Origin: an uncultured Candidatus Saccharibacteria bacterium
GTDB lineage: Bacteria > Patescibacteria > Saccharimonadia > Saccharimonadales > UBA1547
Assembly (NCBI GenBank): GCA_946886635.1
Contig: CAMPIW010000004.1
Location: 1-12,365 of the forward strand
Length of the DNA stretch: 12,365 nt
Reading direction: 5' to 3'
Shown piece by piece: positions 7,074 through 12,365 of the stretch; the stretch's first letter is position 1, and every line of letters starts with the position of its first letter. A program made the translations under genes and the position numbers. The notes under the pieces are model-generated. The model worked only from the letters and a program-made list of their open reading frames with translations. It had not been told where the DNA came from and made no database searches.

Positions 7074-8144
7074 TTATTCTTCTTGCTGTGGCTTGTCGAT
7101 AAGCAGCGGTTCAATGCTTTTGTTACCGCCTGCTATCTTTGTTACGTCAGTATCAATTTTATTAAGTTCTTTATGTGCGTTATTGTAGTGGCCAACTGTC
7201 GTCCCGAGAGACTTACCGAGTTTATCCATATAACTATCAAACCCGGCTATATGGCGCCCTAGCTTACCAACCTGTATTTGGATATCTTTTGCCTGTTCTT
7301 CAATTTGAAGACTCCTCAGGCCCTGAAGTACCGTTTGAAGATAGGCCATGAAACTTGTTGGGCTGACAATAATAACTTTTTTCTCGCGGAAGGCGTATTC
7401 AATAAGGTCACGAGCACTCGAACCTGTTCCGACATCGCCAATAAGCAGGTCATAATATAGCGACTCACTAGGGATAAACATAAAAGCGAAATCCATAGTG
7501 CCTTCAGCGGGCAGGATGTATTTGCTCGTTTCGTCGATGCGCGCTTTAAGGTCGTTACGGACCTTCTTTAAGTATTCTTCGCGTTCAGACTTTGTTTGCG
7601 TCGAAACCATGCGATTATAGTTTTCGAGGCTGAATTTACTGTCGATAGGCAGTAACAACCCCTTATCTAGAACAATAACTGCATCGGCAATTACACCGCC
7701 CTTAAAGCTGTGCTGCATCTTATAATTTTTAGTAGGCAGCATATTTGTAAGGACCGATTCCAGGTAATACTCGCCAAACACACCGCGTTGTTTTGGATTT
7801 TGCAAAACATTTTGAAGTGTCTTGAGTTCATCGGCCACGTCAACAACCCGACGATTCGTTTCATCAAGCTTTGTAAGGCGCTGCGATACATCACCAACTA
7901 ATTTCATACTTTCGGTGAGCTGTTTCTGCATAGAGGTTTGCATAGTTGCCGAGTTACGCTCAAGCTTATCACCTAGCGAAGTTTGAAGTGTTGTAATTGT
8001 ACGGTTTAGCTCGGTAACATCAGCTTTAAGCATCTCTACCCCGCCGTTTTGTTTTAAATCACGCAGTCGTTGACTCATAATAAATAACAGCGCACCCAAA
8101 ACCGCCGCTACTACCAAAAGAATAATAAGTACCACCGTATCCAT
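7074..8144 (-). CDS. rmuC: RmuC family protein
   Basis: The 356-aa protein has an N-terminal membrane helix at about 3-23, a long predicted coiled coil at about 35-115, then the RmuC domain. Family signatures are QRGVFGEYYLESVL at 119-132, IADAVIVL at 152-159, IDSKFSLENY at 167-176, FMFIPSESLY at 221-230 and VIIVSPTSFMAYL at 257-269. E. coli RmuC limits recombination at inverted repeats, and the fold is related to restriction-type nucleases; biochemical activity is not settled. A TGGTATACT promoter ends 8 nt before the ATG, predicting a nearly leaderless mRNA, although the upstream membrane gene stops only 36 nt away. The C-terminus ends in an acidic/Gln-rich tail. Family assignment is firm. 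Confidence 0.94.
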   Translation of the reverse strand: MDTVVLIILLVVAAVLGALLFIMSQRLRDLKQNGGVEMLKADVTELNRTITTLQTSLGDKLERNSATMQTSMQKQLTESMKLVGDVSQRLTKLDETNRRVVDVADELKTLQNVLQNPKQRGVFGEYYLESVLTNMLPTKNYKMQHSFKGGVIADAVIVLDKGLLLPIDSKFSLENYNRMVSTQTKSEREEYLKKVRNDLKARIDETSKYILPAEGTMDFAFMFIPSESLYYDLLIGDVGTGSSARDLIEYAFREKKVIIVSPTSFMAYLQTVLQGLRSLQIEEQAKDIQIQVGKLGRHIAGFDSYMDKLGKSLGTTVGHYNNAHKELNKIDTDVTKIAGGNKSIEPLLIDKPQQEE

Positions 8145-8149
8145 ATGTA

Positions 8150-8166
8150 CCTAGTATACCACTAGG
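8150..8166. repeat. Palindrome CCTAGT-ATACC-ACTAGG over the rmuC promoter
   Basis: Six-base arms flank a 5-bp centre and enclose the rmuC -10. Both arms contain CTAG, as do the arms of the palindrome at the pheS promoter. It could be an operator or a weak hairpin; there is no T-run, so it is not a terminator. Confidence 0.4.
8153..8161 (-). promoter_or_regulatory. Extended -10 TGGTATACT of rmuC
   Basis: On the minus strand the box is identical to the aquaporin extended -10. It ends 8 nt before the rmuC ATG, giving a predicted leader of about 0-2 nt. Confidence 0.6.
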
Positions 8167-8180
8167 GTCGACTTTTACCC

Positions 8181-8663
8181 CTATAAGATAATGATGAGGC
8201 GAATACCGACAACAATAAGGGCTGCGAGTGTTAGTGCAGCTGCAAGCCACTGAATGCGCGCAATCATCGAGAATAAGCCATAGCTTGCGGTGTAAAAGAA
8301 GAGCGCCCATAGCAATGTTACCCACCACGCAAGACCATTGACCATACTACCCAAATCCCAAAGTAGAATCATCGTTGCAACGGCAATGATAATAGGTCGA
8401 GGCTGTAAATAACGAACAAGTAAAAACGTACCTGCAACCGCTACGAGAACCGCTGCAATACTCCCACTGACACCAATAGAGTTCACGCATGCAGTGGCAG
8501 TTGAAAGGTCTCGACAAGCAATTGGTTCAACAACGTACTGACGGATAATAGCGGTTAAAATCCACCAAAGAAGGCCCGTCGCAAGCCCGATATAAATAAT
8601 TCTACCTTTTACCCACCACGGTTCAACTATGATTTGTTGCTGGCTTTGAATTACTTTTGCCAT
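8181..8663 (-). CDS. Five-helix integral membrane protein, unknown function
   Basis: The 160-aa protein has hydrophobic segments at about 20-40, 63-86, 90-108, 110-134 and 138-160. A loop between the first two carries Cys50 and Cys59 (ACRDLSTATAC), which could form a disulfide if it faces outside. I recognise no family. The frame is open further upstream (to 8711), but the start at 8663 is chosen because AGGAGGTG lies 7 nt before it and the residues upstream look unlike protein. The start lies 41 nt inside the PAP2 gene in another frame, so the two are probably translationally coupled and may act together in the membrane. rmuC follows on the same strand with its own promoter. Confidence 0.75.
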   Translation of the reverse strand: MAKVIQSQQQIIVEPWWVKGRIIYIGLATGLLWWILTAIIRQYVVEPIACRDLSTATACVNSIGVSGSIAAVLVAVAGTFLLVRYLQPRPIIIAVATMILLWDLGSMVNGLAWWVTLLWALFFYTASYGLFSMIARIQWLAAALTLAALIVVGIRLIIIL

Positions 8664-9144
8664 GACCGTGCACCTCCTGTTTTCTTGGTACGTTACTGTA
8701 CCATAAAGCACCTACCAGCGCAATTCCGACGCCGCCAATTACATCGAGTGGTGTATGAACAAGCGCTAATACACGGCCGATACAAATTAATACAACAAAC
8801 CCCGCCAAAAGCAGTGATACTTTTTTCATACGTGTTTCAAACCACACCGCACAGGTAATAGCTGTTACAAATAACGCATGGTCTGATGGGAACCCGGGGT
8901 TATTAAGAAACGAAGCACCTGCATCAACCCCAAGTATTTCAAAAGGACGAAGACTTGCTGGCTGATAAATAGAGCCGATAAATTTCGCAAGCAAATATGC
9001 GGTGAGCCCTGCCATTAAAATACGGCAGTACGCTTCAAATCGATGGCCCTTAGGAACCTTAAACAGAAGCGCCCATGCACCAATTAAAATAACCGGAATC
9101 ACGGCCGCATCGGCAATAAGTCGAATGATAATTTCGCTTGTCAT
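8623..9144 (-). CDS. PAP2-family membrane phosphatase
   Basis: This 173-aa protein has about five membrane helices. The three phosphatase signatures are present: Lys54 with Arg66-Pro67 (C1, wider spacing than the textbook KxxxxxxRP), PSDH at 86-89 (C2) and R124-x5-H130-x3-D134 (C3). His89, Arg124 and His130 are the expected catalytic and phosphate-binding residues. Family members dephosphorylate lipid phosphates at the outer membrane face; in bacteria the common roles are recycling undecaprenyl pyrophosphate and phosphatidic acid or phosphatidylglycerophosphate hydrolysis. The C-terminus is a short hydrophilic tail rich in Lys, His and Ser, much of it encoded in the overlap with the next gene. 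It is divergent from the response regulator. A -10 box ends 8 nt before the ATG. Confidence 0.9.
   Translation of the reverse strand: MTSEIIIRLIADAAVIPVILIGAWALLFKVPKGHRFEAYCRILMAGLTAYLLAKFIGSIYQPASLRPFEILGVDAGASFLNNPGFPSDHALFVTAITCAVWFETRMKKVSLLLAGFVVLICIGRVLALVHTPLDVIGGVGIALVGALWYSNVPRKQEVHGHGKSNSKPATNHS
8671..8678 (-). promoter_or_regulatory. Internal Shine-Dalgarno AGGAGGTG within the PAP2 gene
   Basis: Near-perfect anti-16S match on the minus strand, 7 nt before the ATG at 8663. It decides the start of the 160-aa membrane protein and lies inside the PAP2 coding sequence. Confidence 0.8.
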
Positions 9145-9152
9145 ATAGATTT

Positions 9153-9158
9153 AGTATA
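9153..9158 (-). promoter_or_regulatory. -10 box TATACT of the PAP2 gene
   Basis: The minus-strand hexamer ends 8 nt before the ATG at 9144, the same spacing as at rmuC. Predicted leader is about 0-2 nt. No clear -35 is seen. Confidence 0.55.
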
Positions 9159-9206
9159 CTCTAATTATCATTTGTTACATTTTGCTTCAGTATTTAATAA
9201 AAAAGT

Positions 9207-9228
9207 CATAAAGTTAGCGTAAATTTAG
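9207..9228 (+). promoter_or_regulatory. Tandem 11-bp direct repeats, putative response-regulator box
   Basis: CATAAAGTTAG and CGTAAATTTAG are adjacent and match at 9 of 11 positions. OmpR/PhoB-type regulators bind head-to-tail on direct repeats with 11-bp periodicity, and the first unit with its flank (GTCATAAAGTT) resembles the enteric Pho box. It lies 24 bp before the regulator ATG and between two divergent genes, so it could control both. A weaker third unit (AATAAAAAAGT) may precede it. Confidence 0.5.
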
Positions 9229-9229
9229 A

Positions 9230-9237
9230 TATATAAG
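9230..9237 (+). promoter_or_regulatory. Candidate -10 region of the two-component operon (TATATAAG)
   Basis: An AT-rich TATATAAG lies 15 nt before the regulator ATG, directly after the tandem repeats. The exact hexamer is ambiguous (TATATA or TATAAG). A start near 9243 would leave a leader of about 10 nt. Confidence 0.35.
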
Positions 9238-9252
9238 TAATCGGGGGTGGGT

Positions 9253-9948
9253 ATGAAAGTTCTTGCGATAGAAGATAATCCTAGACTTGCAATAAAACTT
9301 AGGCAGCAATTACGTCAATGGTATCTTGTCGAAATAGCAACATCAGGAGATGAAGGGCTCAGAGAAGTAGCTACGAATTCTTTCGATATCGTCCTTCTCG
9401 ATCTCGGCCTACCAGATGTTCCTGGACTTGAGGTGTGTAGACAAATACGATCGATTTCAAAAGACATACCTATACTTGTAGTAACTGGTGTGGATACAGC
9501 TGAAAGTCGCGTCGAACTTCTTGACAGCGGAGCTGATGATTATATTACTAAACCATTTAATGTCCCCGAACTTCGTTCGCGAATTAACGCACTCGCTCGG
9601 AGACGAACACGTGGCACAAGCGACGAAGAGATTACAATCGGCGACCTAACAATTAATTCGGCTCGGCGCACCGTTGTTCGCTCGGGTTTATCTATAGCAC
9701 TTCGCAGAAAAGAATTCGACATTCTCGAATATCTTGCCACCCAACCTGGTCGCATTATGTCGCGACAAATGATTATTAATCATGTATGGGCCTCAACAAG
9801 CGCAAGTTGGGTTGGCTCGGTCGACGTCCATATAAAACAGCTAAGAGACAAGGTAGACAAACCCTTCTCTTATCCGCTCATCAAAACTTCCTACGGTGTC
9901 GGGTACACAATTACTATTCCCATTAACCAAAAGCTCGAGAGGCCGTGA
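9253..9948 (+). CDS. OmpR/PhoB-family response regulator
   Basis: The 231-aa protein has a receiver domain at about 1-115 with the full phosphorylation set: Asp8 (acidic pocket, EDN), Asp50 (phosphoacceptor), Thr78 and Lys100. A winged-helix DNA-binding domain follows at about 125-223, with RRKEFDILEYL at 151-161, the recognition helix near SVDVHIKQLRDKV (189-201) and the wing TSYGVGYTI at 212-220. It should be phosphorylated by the kinase encoded immediately downstream. The start is taken at ATG 9253 rather than GTG 9247 because MKVLAIEDN is the standard N-terminus; a GGGGG stretch 5 nt upstream may act as a weak Shine-Dalgarno. Its TGA overlaps the kinase ATG. The upstream tandem repeats suggest autoregulation. 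Target genes are unknown. Confidence 0.94.
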   Translation: MKVLAIEDNPRLAIKLRQQLRQWYLVEIATSGDEGLREVATNSFDIVLLDLGLPDVPGLEVCRQIRSISKDIPILVVTGVDTAESRVELLDSGADDYITKPFNVPELRSRINALARRRTRGTSDEEITIGDLTINSARRTVVRSGLSIALRRKEFDILEYLATQPGRIMSRQMIINHVWASTSASWVGSVDVHIKQLRDKVDKPFSYPLIKTSYGVGYTITIPINQKLERP

Positions 9949-11270
9949 TGGCAATGCCTCCTATCACCCTCTCCATCCGGACCACTACACTCATTCTTCG
10001 CAGCACCATCCTTTTTTTCTTTTTACTAAGCATCTTACTGGGCATATATTACGGCTCACGTGATCCCTCCTGGCTCAATAACTATGCCTGGATGCTAGTT
10101 GTTGCTGGTTTCATCTATCTAGCGGTAACCCAAATCCTACTCCATAAAAGGCAGCTTTTCGTTATAAATTGGATGCTCATATTATTCTATATTTCTTTAG
10201 CGTTTTGTATTTTATTAGGCCGAGGTATCAATGCACCATTGGGCATTCTATGTATTAGTTTTGCAGTGATTTTACCGGTTTTACTGCTCAATGCTCGTTC
10301 AATTGTACCCATTGCTGGTCTATCAATTGTCATGCTGTTTCTCGTTCAGTTTCTTCATAATACCGGTGTTCCATCGTTAACACTCCAAAACCCCTCACTA
10401 GAATCAACTTACTGGGACGCAGCTATTCACTCAACCATTCTGTCTATTTTAGCGCTCGTATCTTGGGTCGCTGGTACTCAATATGAAAAAAATCTACTAC
10501 GCGCCTTAGATGCTGAAGTAGCGCTCCAACAACGAGCTGTCGACCTTGCGGCTAAACTAGATGAAGAGTCCGCCACTCTTCGACACGCCCAAATGGATCA
10601 AATACACCATCTTCACAAATTTGCCGTCCTTGGGCAGTCAACTGCCGCGACACTCCACGAACTATCCAATCACTTGAGCGTACTCAACCTCGATATTGAT
10701 AACCTCAAACAACAGCACCGTAACTCAAAAGCGATCTCTAACGCCGAAGAGGGCATTGACCATATTAATGAAATGGTTCGCCAAGCAAGAAAACAACTTA
10801 CGTCGTACGAAAATGTCGAACAGTTTAGCGTACATACTATTGTTAACCAAAGTCTCGATGATTTATTGTCTAAATTTGAACTCCATAACGTCAAACTTGT
10901 TAAAAAAATCAGGCTAAACAGTGATCATACTGTTTTAGGTAGCCCATTTGCATTAGCGCAGATTATTACAATACTTCTTAATAATGCGTTTGATGCTTGT
11001 AAAAGCAATCGAAACCCCTGTGTAACCATAGAGGTGCGTCAGCTGAGCTCAAAGCTGACAATATCGGTACTCGATAACGGTGACGGTATTCATCCCACAA
11101 TGGTCGACTCATTATTCAACCCAGTCACCAGTAAAAAACCAACCGGCCTAGGCGTTGGCCTTTTTATTGCCCAAAACCTCGCAAAAGATCAGTTCGACGC
11201 CTCAATTTCACTAAAATCAAACGTAAGTGGTGCGCACTTTATTGTAGAAATCCCAAAAACATCAACTTAA
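9948..11270 (+). CDS. Membrane sensor histidine kinase with six-helix sensor
   Basis: The 440-aa protein has six hydrophobic segments within about 14-180 with short loops and no sizeable extracytoplasmic domain, so the signal is probably sensed within or at the membrane. A helical linker (about 180-225) leads to the H-box, with phosphoacceptor His237 in LHELSNHLS; the usual N-P after the motif reads N-H. The ATPase domain has an N-box with Asn345-Asn346 and FDAC, G1 DNGDG at 376-380, F-box LFNP at 389-392 and G2 GLGVGL at 400-405, so it looks catalytically intact. No HAMP or PAS domain is apparent. The ATG overlaps the regulator TGA (TGATG); an alternative GTG lies one codon upstream and an ATG two codons downstream. 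The 3' end overlaps the convergent hydrolase by 9 nt. Confidence 0.93.
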   Translation: MAMPPITLSIRTTTLILRSTILFFFLLSILLGIYYGSRDPSWLNNYAWMLVVAGFIYLAVTQILLHKRQLFVINWMLILFYISLAFCILLGRGINAPLGILCISFAVILPVLLLNARSIVPIAGLSIVMLFLVQFLHNTGVPSLTLQNPSLESTYWDAAIHSTILSILALVSWVAGTQYEKNLLRALDAEVALQQRAVDLAAKLDEESATLRHAQMDQIHHLHKFAVLGQSTAATLHELSNHLSVLNLDIDNLKQQHRNSKAISNAEEGIDHINEMVRQARKQLTSYENVEQFSVHTIVNQSLDDLLSKFELHNVKLVKKIRLNSDHTVLGSPFALAQIITILLNNAFDACKSNRNPCVTIEVRQLSSKLTISVLDNGDGIHPTMVDSLFNPVTSKKPTGLGVGLFIAQNLAKDQFDASISLKSNVSGAHFIVEIPKTST

Positions 11271-12080
11271 TAAGCCTGAAAGATACTTCGACACAGACTT
11301 TGCATACCCACCAGTTACTTCATGCCCAGCGTTCAATCGAGTTGCAGTAACATTCGTCTTACTTTTCGCAAGTGTTGTAATGTGTTTTTTAATCACTACC
11401 GGATCAAACGCGCCGTAGAAAATATCTATCGGTACCTTCAGCGTCGCCACATCTTGTAATGACGTCTGGTTGATAATGCTCGATTCAAGCGCCGCAATAT
11501 ATGAACCAACGTTGTCGCTCGTAATAGTGAGTGTTTTATTAGCAAGTCCCAACTTTACAGCAGTTGTCGAAAATTTCGTAAGTTGCTCTGGATATTTTTT
11601 AGCAACAGTATACATAGTTTTTAGCATGTCATCGGTTGACTTAATTTTCTTCGTAGTACTATGCGGGTTATAAAAGGGTGGACTACAAAGCACGAGCCGC
11701 TTTAAAACAATTGAGTAGCGCTTAGCGATCTCAATCGATACCAACGCCCCAAGTGAATGTCCTACTATTATCGGCTGTTGTACTAAACGAAGCCCAATTA
11801 AAGTTAATGCTACCGAACGAGCCTGCGTTTTTGCACTATAAATAGCCCACGTTGGCTTTGGTGACTCTCCAAAGCCCAATAAATCAATTCCAATAACCCG
11901 TACATCATTTGGCAACCCCGCTACTGCCTCATCCCACGAATGAAGCGTATTGCCAATACCATGGATTAAAACGTACGTTGCTTTTGGCTTTTTAGGAGAT
12001 TTGAATTCGTGTACGTTAAGCGTGTAAGGGATTTTTAGATAGCGGTGGGCTATATCAAACAAGTTCATTCGTAATCGCAT
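11262..12080 (-). CDS. Alpha/beta hydrolase fold protein
   Basis: The 272-aa protein is a normal length for a stand-alone alpha/beta hydrolase. The oxyanion element HGIGNT is at 40-45, the nucleophile elbow GHSLG at 107-111 with Ser109, the acid Asp226 (YGAFDP) and the catalytic His253 (AGHEV), so the triad is complete. A helical cap lies at about 140-205. No signal peptide is visible, so it is probably cytoplasmic. Substrate cannot be inferred; esterase, lipase and C-C hydrolase activities all use this fold. The first ATG at 12080 is chosen because GGAG lies 6 nt upstream; an ATG four codons in is possible. It overlaps the 3' end of the Nudix gene by 26 nt, so the pair is co-transcribed. Its stop lies inside the convergent kinase gene. 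Confidence 0.9.
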   Translation of the reverse strand: MRLRMNLFDIAHRYLKIPYTLNVHEFKSPKKPKATYVLIHGIGNTLHSWDEAVAGLPNDVRVIGIDLLGFGESPKPTWAIYSAKTQARSVALTLIGLRLVQQPIIVGHSLGALVSIEIAKRYSIVLKRLVLCSPPFYNPHSTTKKIKSTDDMLKTMYTVAKKYPEQLTKFSTTAVKLGLANKTLTITSDNVGSYIAALESSIINQTSLQDVATLKVPIDIFYGAFDPVVIKKHITTLAKSKTNVTATRLNAGHEVTGGYAKSVSKYLSGLLS

Positions 12081-12365
12081 ACCTCACTCCCTCATCATAG
12101 AACGGCCGGAGCGTTACGTTGTCTAAAAGAGTATCTATCGGCACCCAAGCATAATCGGCGTGCTCCCAGCTTACCGTCACCTCGGGAGTATGGTTTAAAT
12201 GAAGAACATACAGAAACTTCGTCACTGATTTATTCTTTTTTGGATAGAATTCCGTTCTCGTAAACGCCAGTTTAAATTGAGTATTATCGCTATCGATATT
12301 CGCCTCTTCCTTCAGTTCGCGTTGAACTGCAATAAGCTCCGTTTCACCTGGATCTACCATTCCTC
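12055..12365 (-). CDS. Nudix hydrolase, 5' end cut by window
   Basis: Only the C-terminal ~103 residues are present; the frame is open past the window end, where a Gly codon precedes the first visible Met. The Nudix box is seen as G-x5-E-x7-REL-x-EE-x-N-I, spanning the Gly at the window end and the first 22 residues after it. The acidic REL-x-EE that binds metal is intact, but the conserved Gly near its end is Asn. The remainder has the expected beta-strands and a WEHADYAWVPID segment. Nudix enzymes hydrolyse nucleoside diphosphates linked to another group, often cleaning up damaged nucleotides; the substrate is not evident here. It is followed by the alpha/beta hydrolase in a 26-nt overlap. 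Confidence 0.88.
   Translation of the reverse strand, partial: GMVDPGETELIAVQRELKEEANIDSDNTQFKLAFTRTEFYPKKNKSVTKFLYVLHLNHTPEVTVSWEHADYAWVPIDTLLDNVTLRPFYDEGVRYAITNELV

Noticed and set aside
6899..7262. Frames across the aquaporin/rmuC junction (71-104 aa)
   Set aside because: They read through the bidirectional terminator and both real genes; composition is not protein-like.
8664..8711. Upstream start of the 160-aa membrane protein (176-aa form)
   Set aside because: The strong Shine-Dalgarno is placed for ATG 8663, and the extra 16 residues are encoded by PAP2 sequence without protein-like character.
10011..10026. T-rich run in the kinase gene as a phase-variable tract
   Set aside because: The longest homopolymer is seven T, the frame is intact, and T-rich codons are expected for a Phe/Leu membrane helix.
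1..12365. Alternative genetic code (UGA as Gly or Trp) as in some CPR lineages
   Set aside because: Several genes end naturally at TGA and no in-frame TGA interrupts any of the conserved proteins.

Overview
The window looks like ordinary chromosome from a compact bacterial genome of moderate GC. Genes are packed with overlaps of 1 to 41 nt, and no gap exceeds about 110 bp. UGA is used as a normal stop (pheS, the response regulator, the hydrolase). Gene style and protein sequences suggest Patescibacteria/CPR, most likely Saccharibacteria (TM7). This is an inference from family resemblance and was not verified by any search. No tRNA, rRNA, CRISPR array, insertion sequence or prophage gene is visible.

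Layout. (1) At the left edge is the 3' part of a phospholipase-D-superfamily gene on +, whose stop interlocks with the stop of trxB on -. (2) A tight minus-strand operon, pheS-pheT-FKBP-trxB (5814 down to 749), encodes both subunits of phenylalanyl-tRNA synthetase, a membrane-anchored FKBP prolyl isomerase and a thioredoxin-reductase-like flavoprotein. Its promoter carries an 18-bp palindrome. (3) A small tail-anchored protein (-) and a MIP/aquaporin channel with a lysine-rich tail (+) diverge from about 6106-6184. (4) The channel converges on rmuC across a strong bidirectional terminator at 7035-7064. (5) Upstream of rmuC on - lie a five-helix membrane protein and a PAP2-family lipid phosphatase, overlapping by 41 nt. 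(6) Divergent from PAP2, on +, is an OmpR/PhoB-type response regulator and a six-helix histidine kinase. A pair of 11-bp direct repeats in front of the regulator resembles the binding site of this regulator family. (7) An alpha/beta hydrolase and a truncated Nudix hydrolase on - converge on the kinase, with overlapping stop codons.

Expression logic. Four minus-strand transcription units (pheS, the 77-aa gene, rmuC, PAP2) have a good -10 hexamer ending only 6-11 nt before the start codon, which predicts leaderless or nearly leaderless mRNAs. Clear Shine-Dalgarno sequences occur on the aquaporin gene and on some internal cistrons (trxB, the 160-aa membrane protein, the alpha/beta hydrolase). 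Three of the promoters share an extended -10 of the form TGGTATA(C/G)T.

I see no clearly new defence or mobile system. The best leads are the leaderless-promoter architecture, the CTAG-containing palindromes lying on two -10 boxes, the response-regulator repeat next to the PAP2/membrane-protein pair, and two enzymes or channels with altered key residues (the aquaporin NPA-Arg and the TrxB NADPH clamp).
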